From Anaerovibrio sp. JC8 (lineage in GTDB: Bacteria > Bacillota > Negativicutes > Selenomonadales > Selenomonadaceae): a stretch of DNA of 64,000 bases. Positions 1-7,805 of the stretch are shown here, in pieces; position 1 is the stretch's first letter, and every line of letters begins with the position of its first letter. A program made the position numbers and the translations under genes. The notes beneath the pieces are model-generated. The model saw nothing but the letters and a program-made list of their open reading frames with translations, had not been told where the DNA came from and made no database searches. Where the stretch lies: positions 1 to 64,000 of the forward strand of contig NZ_ANBM01000012.1 of the NCBI RefSeq assembly GCF_002100115.1, written 5' to 3'.

Positions 1-153
1 ATGCTGCTTATATGTTCCATCTTCCTTCTTTTCACTGTCCAGAGCGGGAACACGATACCAATTAATGCCGATGGTAAAGCCTTGAGCCTGCAGGCATTTC
101 AATAACCCAATTTTTCCATAATCCCCTACATCACCAGCATATCTATCCTGCAT
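1..153 (-). CDS. Conserved hypothetical protein, C-terminus cut by window edge
   Basis: The 51 visible codons begin MQDRYAGDVGDYGKIGLLK and include GINWYRVP. I recognise this as the start of a widespread uncharacterised family, often found on prophages and genomic islands, whose members open with a similar MQDRY-GD-GD-GK-GLL pattern. Its function is unknown. The ATG at 153 follows an AGGTGA ribosome binding site at about 7 nt spacing. The gene continues beyond base 1, so most of the protein is missing. It lies 36 bp downstream of another small minus-strand gene and is probably co-transcribed with it. Confidence 0.7.
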   Translation of the reverse strand, partial: MQDRYAGDVGDYGKIGLLKCLQAQGFTIGINWYRVPALDSEKKEDGTYKQH

Positions 154-189
154 ATAATCACCTACATATTAGTGTAAATGGATAAAATT

Positions 190-438
190 TTAACGGGTGC
201 CTTCTTTTTTCTCTTTTGGATACGGAGCAAGGCGACCTTTTGGAATATAACTCACCTCCATTTTTTCATTTCCGTAAAATTCCCTCTCAGGCAACATTTT
301 AATAAAGTTTAATTGAATATCCATGCACATTTCAAAACCTTCGGGGCCAAGCTCATATAAGCGATCTACTCTTTTTATAGCAACATCCTCATCCATACCA
401 AGGTCAACAAATGCTTTAACCCCTTCTTCTTTGGTCAT
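190..438 (-). CDS. Small hypothetical protein (82 aa)
   Basis: An 82-residue acidic/basic soluble protein with no signal peptide or membrane segment. It opens MTKEEGVKAFVDLGMDEDVA, which could be a small helical UBA-like or regulatory fold; I do not recognise the family. The ATG follows a GGGGGTG ribosome binding site. The C-terminus is lysine-rich (YPKEKKEGTR). It is the first gene of a probable two-gene minus-strand unit with the truncated conserved gene at the window edge. Function unknown. The good start signal and adjacent gene make it more likely real than a chance ORF. Confidence 0.6.
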   Translation of the reverse strand: MTKEEGVKAFVDLGMDEDVAIKRVDRLYELGPEGFEMCMDIQLNFIKMLPEREFYGNEKMEVSYIPKGRLAPYPKEKKEGTR

Positions 439-589
439 GATTTACACCCCCATTTTAAATCATTTATCCACTTATTTCTCTACTTAAATTATATTTTTTC
501 GGATATAAAAAACAATTCTTCACTGGCAATAAAAAAGCCCATTCAAATTGCTCATGTATACAAAATTATTAAAAAAGGGGATAAAAGGA

Positions 590-1535
590 AGCCACCCACA
601 AACAGATCTCCGGCACAGCCGGAGCTTTACTTTGCACTACTGGGTGCCACCGATGGAAGTGAGCCGTGAAAGCGGGGCGGCTTACCATACGTCCAGCCAC
701 CCCACTTTCCCGTCTGCACTGCTCGAAGTGTTACGGCCGGATGAAAGCGTATGGCCTCGTTCCGCATTAAATGAGTCCATACCCTTTCACCGTATAGGGG
801 CTATCGTCTACTACAGGGCCAGTAAGCGGCCGCTGCAAGCAGCCGCCGCCCCTTCTCCAAGGTTAGGCCCCGGAGGGTATCACTACACCCAGGGGCGCAG
901 TCATACCCCCGGAAAAAGGTTCCATCCAGCTCCAAGAGAGTAGCAGTAGATAGAGCCGTTGGCTCCATCCCCTGCAGATGGTGGCCTTCCGCCGGAGTCG
1001 GAAGCCATTTAAAAGGCAGGGCTGACTTTAGCCGATGATCCCCGCCCTGAATAAACCGCCCCGGACTACTTGCACCTTCCTTGGGAGCCCTCCAGCGGCT
1101 CCCCGAAGGTGGGGACGAATAAAAGCCCTGTCCCATTACATGACCTAATTGTATAGAGAATTTTACCCCTATTTTTGGTATAAAATCTGCTATACATTTT
1201 GGTCGTATATTTTCAGCAGCTCCAAGTTTAGGCCCAGGAGTATGGGTTTGAGCCACCTTCTCTGTGTTTTTATCTTGGCCGTTGGGGGAAGGTGTCTCCA
1301 TCCTCATAAGGCAGGCCATTTTACTTCCGATAAACGCCGGAGAGCTTATCGAAACGCCTGGCTCTGTGCTGGGGGCCAATGGTTCCGATAAGCACATTTA
1401 TCGAAAGTAAGATGTCCATTCCTACCTTCTCTCCCTCGCGGGACCCCGCCCGAGAGCCGGGGACGCGCCAGCACACAGCCACTGAAATAACCAACCAGTT
1501 TCGCGCCGCCGCACCCCCGCCGTAAGCCCGCCCCA
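590..1535 (-). ncRNA. Large ornate structured RNA candidate (~0.95 kb)
   Basis: This GC-rich block shows no convincing protein gene but contains many helices. Examples are 608-614/618-624; 879-885 region with 905-915; 953-957/961-965; 965-969/977-981; 1017-1023/1124-1130; 1072-1078/1105-1111 capped by 1083-1089/1097-1103; and a long-range 13-position helix 1360-1372/1468-1480 with one mismatch. Several stems need G-U pairs that exist only in the minus-strand transcript (around 882-900, 1326-1353, 1383-1407), which argues for minus transcription. One stem (659-666/678-685) fits plus better. Size and complexity recall the GOLLD and ROOL giant RNA classes; I cannot assign it to either. Ends are approximate. 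A GC-rich hairpin near 608-624 followed by a T-tract near 575-580 may mark the 3' end. Confidence 0.55.
1326..1407 (-). repeat. Twin hairpins with identical stems
   Basis: On the minus strand two stem-loops share the same arms, TTTCGATAA and TTATCGGAA, at 1407-1383 and 1353-1326, with different loops (6 and about 12 nt). Each forms nine pairs including one U-G. On the plus strand the same position is a C-A mismatch, so the pairing favours a minus-strand RNA. Because the arms are identical the two hairpins could swap partners. They lie inside the large structured RNA candidate, flanked by the 1360-1372/1468-1480 long-range helix. Confidence 0.6.
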
Positions 1536-1585
1536 ATATCATTATCGTATATTTTGGATATTTTTTTATATTTTTTATCCATATA

Positions 1586-1615
1586 TTGACACATTAACTA
1601 CAACTATTATATAAT
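1586..1615 (+). promoter_or_regulatory. Sigma-70 type promoter for the DUF1659 operon
   Basis: TTGACA at 1586-1591 and TATAAT at 1610-1615, both perfect consensus, with an 18-nt spacer. Transcription should start near 1622 and run through a structured leader into the three small genes. Confidence 0.8.
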
Positions 1616-1621
1616 GGACTC

Positions 1622-1736
1622 GACAAAAATATATCGTTCATGGAATGACGATAAAACCCCGATATTCTTCCCGGCCGGGATGGAATATATATTGTCATTC
1701 CGCAAAAAGTCCGCGGTCTGGCACCGCGGGCTTTTT
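1622..1736 (+). promoter_or_regulatory. Structured 5' leader with intrinsic terminator, candidate cis-regulatory RNA
   Basis: The leader contains a nested hairpin: GGAATGAC (1642-1649) pairs with GTCATTCC (1694-1701), ATATTC (1662-1667) with GAATAT (1683-1688), and the centre is a 12-nt palindrome at 1669-1680. It is followed by a classic terminator, AAAAAGTCCGCGG/CCGCGGGCTTTTT at 1704-1736, some 57 nt before the DUF1659 start codon. One terminator pair is G-U only in the plus-strand RNA. The arrangement suggests regulated read-through. It matches no riboswitch class I know. Confidence 0.55.
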
Positions 1737-1792
1737 GTTTGGGCCCGCGTTTATCTTATCTTATTTTATCTTATTCAAAGGAGGATTATTTT

Positions 1793-2014
1793 ATGGCTGT
1801 TTTGAAATCCAATGAAACCACTTCCATGAAACTTCAGTACATTACTGACAATACCGATGGCAAGGAAACTTACAGCACTGTTACTGTCTCCGGCATCAGC
1901 AAGGCCGTTTCCGATGCGGATTTTGCGGAACTGGCAGAGGGCATGGCATCTCTGCAGAAGTTCACCTTACGCAATATGACCCGCCTGGACAGTGCAAAAA
2001 TTGTCGAGGAATAA
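1793..2014 (+). CDS. DUF1659 family small protein (73 aa)
   Basis: A 73-residue protein beginning MAVLKSNETTSMKLQYI that resembles the DUF1659 family of Firmicutes; no function is established. There is no signal peptide, membrane segment or cysteine. It reads as a small beta-rich domain with the VSDADFAELAEGMASL helix typical of the family. The ATG at 1793 follows AAAGGAGG with good spacing; an in-frame upstream start at 1739 lies inside the terminator hairpin and is rejected. It is the first gene of an operon with DUF2922 and YvrJ proteins, a recurrent trio, so the three probably act together. Confidence 0.85.
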   Translation: MAVLKSNETTSMKLQYITDNTDGKETYSTVTVSGISKAVSDADFAELAEGMASLQKFTLRNMTRLDSAKIVEE

Positions 2015-2037
2015 TCTGGTAAAGGAGGAAAATTACT

Positions 2038-2244
2038 ATGGCACAGAAACTGTATCTTGAATATGAGCTTAATCATAACCCAAAGAAGTCCAAGACCGTT
2101 GTCGTGGCAAATCCGATGCCGGGTCTGACCAAGGCCGATGCTCTTGCAGTTATGCAGAAGTTTGTCGATAAGAAGGCCTATGAGAATGTTACCGGCGTCA
2201 AGGACGCTTATCTCAAGGAAACCGTTACCACCAACCTGGCTTAA
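2038..2244 (+). CDS. DUF2922 family small protein (68 aa)
   Basis: A 68-residue protein opening MAQKLYLEYELNHNPKKSK that resembles the DUF2922 family, usually encoded beside DUF1659. Function unknown. It contains the family's typical sequence of a strand, a turn, PMPGLTKADALAVMQKFVD and a C-terminal strand. It starts 24 bp after the DUF1659 stop with an AAAGGAGGAAAATTACT ribosome binding region, so it is translated from the same mRNA. It is followed by a hairpin with a short T-run, which may lower expression of the next gene. Confidence 0.85.
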   Translation: MAQKLYLEYELNHNPKKSKTVVVANPMPGLTKADALAVMQKFVDKKAYENVTGVKDAYLKETVTTNLA

Positions 2245-2259
2245 CCGGTTCTGATGATT

Positions 2260-2297
2260 GCCCCTTCGCTGCCCCAGATGGCGGTGGAGGGGTTTTC
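2260..2297 (+). terminator. Hairpin between DUF2922 and YvrJ genes
   Basis: CCCCT (2261-2265) pairs with AGGGG (2288-2292), with partial inner pairing, followed by TTTT. It is a weak intrinsic terminator or attenuator inside the operon. Confidence 0.45.
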
Positions 2298-2318
2298 TGA
2301 TACGAAAGGAGCATACCT

Positions 2319-2471
2319 ATGGATGAAGCAATTTTATCAGCTGTCAGCACCGTGGGCTTTCCAATAGTCATTACCTTTTACCTCTTGGTAAGGTTCCAGA
2401 CTACCATGGACAAGTTCTGCGACAAGATCGACGAGCTGCTTTTGGAAATCCGAAAGGAACAGCTCAGATAA
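2319..2471 (+). CDS. YvrJ family small membrane protein (50 aa)
   Basis: A 50-residue protein beginning MDEAILSAVSTVGFPIVITF, with one hydrophobic segment (about residues 5-24) followed by a charged helix rich in Lys, Asp and Glu. This matches YvrJ-type proteins, which accompany DUF1659/DUF2922 genes; function unknown. The layout resembles a phage holin-like or membrane-tether peptide. The ATG follows GAAAGGAG. It is too short for most gene callers, but the start signal, family likeness and downstream terminator support it. Confidence 0.8.
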   Translation: MDEAILSAVSTVGFPIVITFYLLVRFQTTMDKFCDKIDELLLEIRKEQLR

Positions 2472-2475
2472 GAAA

Positions 2476-2517
2476 ATCCCGTACTCCATTTTTATTCCGG
2501 AGTACGGGATATATTTT
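2476..2517 (+). terminator. Terminator of the DUF1659 operon
   Basis: A perfect 12-bp stem, ATCCCGTACTCC (2476-2487) with GGAGTACGGGAT (2499-2510), 11-nt loop, followed by ATATTTTTG. A second hairpin (arms near 2531-2541 and 2555-2565) follows about 20 bp later. Confidence 0.75.
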
Positions 2518-2624
2518 TGCCTAAAATTCCCAAAAAGTGGGAAAATCCTTCATTCCCCACTTTGGCCCTTATATGGGGCAAAAAATGGGATTAGCTCATT
2601 ATCTTGTGCAGCAAAAAATTCGTG

Positions 2625-2644
2625 TGGCTGTCATCTGGCTGTCA
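2625..2644. repeat. Short direct repeat beside tRNA-Leu
   Basis: TGGCTGTCA occurs twice with an 11-bp period (2625-2633, 2636-2644). It lies between the DUF1659 operon and the tRNA-Leu terminator. Such helical-phase repeats resemble integrase arm-binding sites, but no integrase gene is visible. Confidence 0.4.
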
Positions 2645-2659
2645 ATTGCTTTTTATCGA

Positions 2660-2694
2660 ACAAAAAAGAACAGGCCCCCGATTTCTCGGAGGCC
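2660..2694 (-). terminator. Terminator of tRNA-Leu
   Basis: On the minus strand GGCCTCCGA-GAAA-TCGGGGGCC forms a hairpin followed by TGTTCTTTTTTG, 13 bp after the CCA end of the tRNA. Confidence 0.75.
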
Positions 2695-2706
2695 AGTAAT
2701 TTCAAG

Positions 2707-2793
2707 TGGTGCCGAAGGCCGGACTCGAACCGGCACGTATTTGCATACGGCAGATTTTGAGTCTGCTGCGTCTGCCAATTCCGCCACTTCGGC
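2707..2793 (-). tRNA. tRNA-Leu (anticodon CAA)
   Basis: A class II tRNA of 84 nt plus encoded CCA (2707-2709). The acceptor stem is GCCGAAG/CTTCGGC with discriminator A, the anticodon loop is CTCAAAA giving CAA (reads UUG), there is a variable arm, and the T-loop is GGTTCGAGTCC. It lies downstream of the glycogen operon but has its own promoter. Confidence 0.95.
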
Positions 2794-2830
2794 ACTTTTA
2801 TGTTATGCAACTGCGTTACACAACAGTGCT

Positions 2831-2859
2831 ATGTTAACATGATACAGCAATATTGTCAA
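2831..2859 (-). promoter_or_regulatory. Promoter of tRNA-Leu
   Basis: On the minus strand TTGACA (2859-2854), 17-nt spacer, TAACAT (2836-2831). It lies between the end of the amylase/MalQ gene and the tRNA. Confidence 0.65.
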
Positions 2860-2875
2860 CTATTTTCAGTGCATA

Positions 2876-5800
2876 CTAGCGATTATATTTCTCTACCAGC
2901 TCCGCCAGCCAACGGGCTTTGTCATCTTCCAGGGCTCCTGGCAGCATTCTCCAGCTCCAGTTGCCGCCGGCTGTTCCCGGCAGATTCATACGGTTGCTGC
3001 CATCGAGGGCCAGAACATCCCACAACGGTACAATAGCCGTCCTTGCCCTGGAGGCATAGGCATGCTCTACCATGGCCCGGCACAAGGTCTCACTGTCGGC
3101 CCCTTCCTTGCCCAGGAGCTTTGCCACAGCATCCTTGGTTTCGATGTCTGCATCCTCTTCCAACCAGCCCACTACAGTGTTGTTGTCATGAGTGCCGGTA
3201 TATACCAGACAGTTCTCCGGCTCCACATAATTAATTCTGTGGAAGGCATTAAAGTGCAGCTCAAACTGCAGCACCTTCATGCCCGGATAGCCGCATTTTT
3301 CACGCAGGGCCTCCACCTCATCAGTAATGATGCCCAAGTCCTCTGCAACAATCGGCACACCGCCCAGGGAATCCTTGACTCTCTTAAAGAAGTCCCAGCC
3401 CGGTCCCTTGACCCACTCGCCGTCAATGGCAGTTTCCGCATCACCGTCAACCTCCCAGTAGGCCTCGAAGCCACGGAAGTGATCTATGCGGACCATATTG
3501 AACTGCTCAAACATTCGGGCCATACGGTTCATCCACCAGCGGTAGTCGTCCTTGGCCATTTCATCCCAGTCATATTGCGGATTGCCCCACAGCTGACCGG
3601 TCTTGCTGAAGTAATCAGGCGGTACGCCCGCCACCTTCAATGGCCTGCCATCCTTGCCCAGCTTGAAGAGCTTCTGATTGGCCCAGACATCGGCACTGTT
3701 CTGGGATACAAAAATCGGCATATCACCCAGAATTTTTATGCCCTTGGTATTGGCATAAATCTTCAGCTCCTGCCACTGCTTTGAAAACAGATACTGATAG
3801 AAGCATTCCCTGCCGATATCCTCAGCCAGCTCATGTCTGGCCTTTTTCAACGCCTCAGTATCACGCAGCTTCAGCTCATCCGGCCACTCTATCCAACCGG
3901 CCTGATTCTGCTGCTTGGATATGGCCTTGAAAAGGGCATACTCCTCCAGCCAGTCGGATTCCTGGCTGCAAAATTCCTCAAATACCAGCATATCGTTGGC
4001 ATCGGATCTGGCGAAGAAATTGTCCGCCGCCTTGGCAAGAATCCTGCCCTTGAACTTACGGGCAAATTCATAATCTGTCTTGTTGGTGGCTACAGTTTCA
4101 GGAACCTTGATATCCTCCTCAGTGAGAAGTCCCATATCCACCAGCTTTTCCAGGCTGATAAGCATGGAATTGCCGGCAAAGGCGGATGGAGAGGCATAAG
4201 GCGAATTGCAGTCATCCACCGGTGTCAGCGGCAGTATCTGCCAGATTTTCTGATTGGCCTTGGCCAGGAAGTCCACGAACTCATAGGCCTGGGAGCCAAA
4301 ATCACCTACACCATATTTTGATGGGAAGCTGGTAGGATGCATCAGCACACCGCATTCCCTGGTATACTGGGCTTCCTTCTTCACACATCTATATATCTTC
4401 ACGCTGTAAGGGCACAGGAATACATGGAGCACATCACGTACGGTCTCCAGCTCCCTGCCATCACCAAATACATTGACAAAGCTGCCTGCCCAGAGGTCAC
4501 GAACATCCACATAGGCAGTGCACATTTCCTTGCCCCGGTTCATCAAAATCAGGAAAACATCGTTTTCCGCCGGCTGACCGAAAACATCCTTGCCATCATC
4601 AATTACCCGTGCATAGCCCAGTATATCCCCTTCGGAATAAACCGGCAGGAATTTACCGGTACGCAGGGCCGTATTTTCATTTCTGAGATGAATGAGCTTT
4701 GTGTACCACTCACGCAAAGCCTCATCACCGTTTTCCCAATCATAAGGCAGACGGCAGAACGGGTCCTTGTAACCCTCCATGCCGATTTCATCACCATAAT
4801 AAATACAAGGAACTCCCGGGAAGGTCATCTGCCAGGCAGCCGCCAGCTTCAGACGGTTCTTGCCCAGCTTCAGATGCTCCTCATCCAGCTTAAACCTTGC
4901 CTGAAGTCTCTCCGGCACCCCTTCGCATGAAGGAGCCTCACCCAACAGGGTCAGTATACGCTCACGGTCATGGCTGCCCAAAAGATTCATCATGGCATAG
5001 AAGTTCTGGGCCGGATAATTCTCCTTAAGGCTCATAATCCTGCGGCAGGTCTGATGGCCGTCCACATAACCCAAAAGGAAATCCATCACAATTTTGCGGA
5101 AAGGATAATTCATGGCAGAATCAATCTCATAGCCGCAGAGATAGTGGCGGTTCACCCCATAGGCCACCTTGTTGGAGGCATCCTCCCAAACCTCGCCGAT
5201 AAGCACCGAATCCGGATCTGTCTTTTTCAGCTCCGCATAAAAGGCCTGGCTGAATTTCTCCGGCAGCTCGTCAATAACATCCAGACGCCAGCCGCTGATG
5301 CCCTGCTTGTTCCAATAATGGAGCACACTATCTTCCTTGTTGATAATGTAATCCATATAGGCAGGAGTCTCCTCCCGCACATTTGGAAGGTTCGTAAAGC
5401 CCCACCAGCTCTCATACTTGTCCGGATAATCCACAAAGCTGTACCAGCTGTAATACGGGGAATCCTTGCTCTGACAGGCACCTACAGAATCGTATGTACC
5501 GTATTTATTAAAGTAAATGCTGTCCTCGCCCGTATGGCTGAAAACACCATCCAATATAAATCTTATGCCATATTTTCTGGCTTCTGCACACAGCTCCGCA
5601 AATTCCTCATTGGTACCCAATATTGGGTCCGTCTTCATGTAATTGCCAGTATCATAATGATGATTGCTGGCAGATTCAAATATAGGATTGAGGTATACCA
5701 CCGATATGCCCAGATCCTTCAGATAGGGCAGCTTTTCCCTGATACCGGCAAAATTCCCTCCGAAAAAGTCATAGGCAATAATCTCACCGTTGTCCGGGTC

Positions 5801-6325
5801 CTTGTAATAGCGCGGCTTGTCCTTCCATGAGGCATGGTAAAGGGCATTTGGCTTCTCTACCATGGTATTCCCCTTGCGATAGAACCGGTCCGGGAAAATC
5901 TGGTACATAACCGAGTGCTTAAACCAGTCAGGAGTCTTGGACTCCTTGTTGTATACCGTAATCTGGTAGGCAGAATGAGGACAGTCGGCCAAAAGACCAA
6001 CTCCCCCCAGCTGCTCATCATTATTGCTGTAGAAACAAACACGTCCATTGACGCTGATTATGAAATAGTACCAGAGCAGGGTACCCTTTTTAGGCATATT
6101 AATATAGCCCTCGTAGTGCTCGCCATCTTCCATGCGGGCCATAGTGTAAAGGGTTTCGCCTACACGGTCCTCCCAAATGCGGATTTTTACGCCGGTAACC
6201 TTGGTTTCCTTGTCTGTTTCCACCCTTAATCTCAGCCGCACCTTGCTCTCAGTTGCAGCCGCCCCTACGGGGAAACGATAAAATTCATTTTGCGAATCGT
6301 GAATTATATTAAGCAGTGCAGCCAC
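2876..6325 (-). CDS. Fusion: GH13 neopullulanase/cyclomaltodextrinase-like amylase + GH77 4-alpha-glucanotransferase (MalQ)
   Basis: An 1149-residue two-enzyme polypeptide for cytoplasmic glycogen/maltodextrin recycling; no signal peptide. Residues 1-125 resemble the N-terminal beta domain (CBM34-like) of neopullulanases. Residues about 135-650 are a GH13 barrel with nucleophile D349 (GWRLD), acid/base E378 (LIGEVW) and D453 (GSHD). From about residue 655 a complete MalQ follows: SPYASPSAFAGN, nucleophile D948 (VRIDHFRG), acid/base E995 (VAEDLG) and the THDNNT motif. The GTG start follows AAGGAGG. It is last in the glg operon, 26 bp after glgA. The amylase half should cut alpha-1,4 (perhaps alpha-1,6) links while MalQ redistributes glucans. 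Both catalytic sets look intact, so the fusion is probably functional. Confidence 0.92.
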   Translation of the reverse strand: MAALLNIIHDSQNEFYRFPVGAAATESKVRLRLRVETDKETKVTGVKIRIWEDRVGETLYTMARMEDGEHYEGYINMPKKGTLLWYYFIISVNGRVCFYSNNDEQLGGVGLLADCPHSAYQITVYNKESKTPDWFKHSVMYQIFPDRFYRKGNTMVEKPNALYHASWKDKPRYYKDPDNGEIIAYDFFGGNFAGIREKLPYLKDLGISVVYLNPIFESASNHHYDTGNYMKTDPILGTNEEFAELCAEARKYGIRFILDGVFSHTGEDSIYFNKYGTYDSVGACQSKDSPYYSWYSFVDYPDKYESWWGFTNLPNVREETPAYMDYIINKEDSVLHYWNKQGISGWRLDVIDELPEKFSQAFYAELKKTDPDSVLIGEVWEDASNKVAYGVNRHYLCGYEIDSAMNYPFRKIVMDFLLGYVDGHQTCRRIMSLKENYPAQNFYAMMNLLGSHDRERILTLLGEAPSCEGVPERLQARFKLDEEHLKLGKNRLKLAAAWQMTFPGVPCIYYGDEIGMEGYKDPFCRLPYDWENGDEALREWYTKLIHLRNENTALRTGKFLPVYSEGDILGYARVIDDGKDVFGQPAENDVFLILMNRGKEMCTAYVDVRDLWAGSFVNVFGDGRELETVRDVLHVFLCPYSVKIYRCVKKEAQYTRECGVLMHPTSFPSKYGVGDFGSQAYEFVDFLAKANQKIWQILPLTPVDDCNSPYASPSAFAGNSMLISLEKLVDMGLLTEEDIKVPETVATNKTDYEFARKFKGRILAKAADNFFARSDANDMLVFEEFCSQESDWLEEYALFKAISKQQNQAGWIEWPDELKLRDTEALKKARHELAEDIGRECFYQYLFSKQWQELKIYANTKGIKILGDMPIFVSQNSADVWANQKLFKLGKDGRPLKVAGVPPDYFSKTGQLWGNPQYDWDEMAKDDYRWWMNRMARMFEQFNMVRIDHFRGFEAYWEVDGDAETAIDGEWVKGPGWDFFKRVKDSLGGVPIVAEDLGIITDEVEALREKCGYPGMKVLQFELHFNAFHRINYVEPENCLVYTGTHDNNTVVGWLEEDADIETKDAVAKLLGKEGADSETLCRAMVEHAYASRARTAIVPLWDVLALDGSNRMNLPGTAGGNWSWRMLPGALEDDKARWLAELVEKYNR

Positions 6326-6351
6326 AAAATGACCTCCTTACAGCGTAAGCA

Positions 6352-7785
6352 CTAGGCTAAAAGCTGCTTGTACATATCAATATATTCACTTGCCGACTTT
6401 TTCCAGTCAAAATTGGATCTGATAGCATTGTTCTGGAGCATATTCCAGATCTGCAGATTATGATACTCAGTGAGAGCACGCTTGATGCAGTACATCAGGT
6501 CATGAGCATTGATATTGCTGAAGGTATAGCCATTTCCGGTATTATCGTACTTGTTGAATGGCTTTATAGTATCCTTCAGGCCGCCAGTCTCACGGACAAT
6601 TGGCACAGTACCATAACGGAGAGCTATCATCTGGCCGATACCACATGGCTCGAAAATCGATGGCATCAGGAAGAAATCTGCACTGCCGTAGATTCTCTGG
6701 GCCAGCTCATTGGAGAAGAAAATGTTGACGGACACCTTGGTAGGGAACCGCCACTGAAGCTCACGGAACCAGTCCTCATAAGCCTTGTCACCAGTACCCA
6801 GTACCACCAGCTGACAGTCCTCATGGGTCAGCAGCTCATCCATTATTCTTATAATAAGCTCAACGCCCTTATTCTCCACCAGACGGGATACAATACCCAG
6901 CATAGGAGTATTGCGGCTTACAGGGAGACCCAGCTGTGCCTGGAGCTTCTCCTTGTTGGTAAGCTTCTTTTCCAGTGAATTGGCATCAAAATTCTCAAAG
7001 AGATACTTGTCTGTTGCCGGATCATAAATGCTGTTGTCAATACCATTGATGATACCGCGAATATCCTCACAGCGGGATCTCAGGAGACCATCAAGGTGCT
7101 CCCCAAAGAACTCGTACTGGATTTCATCAGCGTAGGTACGGCTTACAGTACTGATTTTATCAGCATAAACAATGCCGCCCTTCATGAAATTGACGCAGTC
7201 GTTAAATTCCAGATCACCGTTGTTGAAATATTCCCAGCCCAGACCAAGCACATCTCCCATGATGTTCTTGTCGAAAATGCCCTGATATTTCAGATTGTGA
7301 ATGGAAAATACGGTCTTAATGTTTTCATAACGGCTGTCACCCTGATGCTCCAGCTTCAGGAATACATTTACCAATGCAGCATGCCAGTCATTGGAATTGA
7401 TGACATCCGGCCAAAAATCCATGGTTGGCAGCAGATTCAGCACTGCACGGGAGAAGAAGGAAAATCTTTCAGCATCATCAAAATAGCCATAAAGACCATC
7501 ACGATAGAAATATTCCTGGTTATCCACGAAATAGTAGGTAACTCCTTCATGCTCCAGCTTATCCACCCCGGCATATTTTTCACGCCAGGATACAGGAACG
7601 GTAATATCTCCGACATGCTCCATTCTGTTTCGGTATTCATCGGAAATGGAGCTGTACTTTGGCAGGATAACTCTGGCATCCACACCTTCAGCCTTCAGAT
7701 ATTTAGGCAGGGAACCGGCTACATCCGCCAATCCTCCAGTCTTGATAAAAGGAACTGCTTCTGAAACTACATACAAAACTTTCAT
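6352..7785 (-). CDS. glgA: Glycogen synthase (GT5)
   Basis: About 477 residues, normal length for bacterial GlgA, which transfers glucose from ADP-glucose to the non-reducing end of glycogen. The N-terminal KTGGLADVAGSLP motif binds ADP-glucose; the C-terminal half carries the E-x7-E region (FEPCGIGQMIALRYG) and the second GT-B domain with TGGLKDT. An upstream in-frame GTG (7794) exists, but the ATG at 7785 has AGAGAGG at 8-nt spacing and gives the canonical MKVLYVVSEAVPF start. It lies between glgB and the amylase-malQ fusion. The corrected glgB reading frame would stop at 7801, just before this ribosome binding site. Confidence 0.95.
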   Translation of the reverse strand: MKVLYVVSEAVPFIKTGGLADVAGSLPKYLKAEGVDARVILPKYSSISDEYRNRMEHVGDITVPVSWREKYAGVDKLEHEGVTYYFVDNQEYFYRDGLYGYFDDAERFSFFSRAVLNLLPTMDFWPDVINSNDWHAALVNVFLKLEHQGDSRYENIKTVFSIHNLKYQGIFDKNIMGDVLGLGWEYFNNGDLEFNDCVNFMKGGIVYADKISTVSRTYADEIQYEFFGEHLDGLLRSRCEDIRGIINGIDNSIYDPATDKYLFENFDANSLEKKLTNKEKLQAQLGLPVSRNTPMLGIVSRLVENKGVELIIRIMDELLTHEDCQLVVLGTGDKAYEDWFRELQWRFPTKVSVNIFFSNELAQRIYGSADFFLMPSIFEPCGIGQMIALRYGTVPIVRETGGLKDTIKPFNKYDNTGNGYTFSNINAHDLMYCIKRALTEYHNLQIWNMLQNNAIRSNFDWKKSASEYIDMYKQLLA

Positions 7786-7805
7786 AACTTGCACCTCTCT
7801 CTATT

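Noticed and set aside
548-943. A 131-residue plus-strand open frame
   Set aside because: Same structured region, no start signal and no family likeness.
801-1397. A 198-residue minus-strand open frame
   Set aside because: It overlaps the strongly base-paired region, has no ribosome binding site, Pro/Ser/Gly-rich low-quality composition and no recognisable domain. Explained by GC-rich structured RNA.
590-1535. RNase P RNA, tmRNA or a group I/II intron
   Set aside because: The conserved RNase P core, tmRNA ends, intron domain V and group I P7 core were looked for and not found convincingly.
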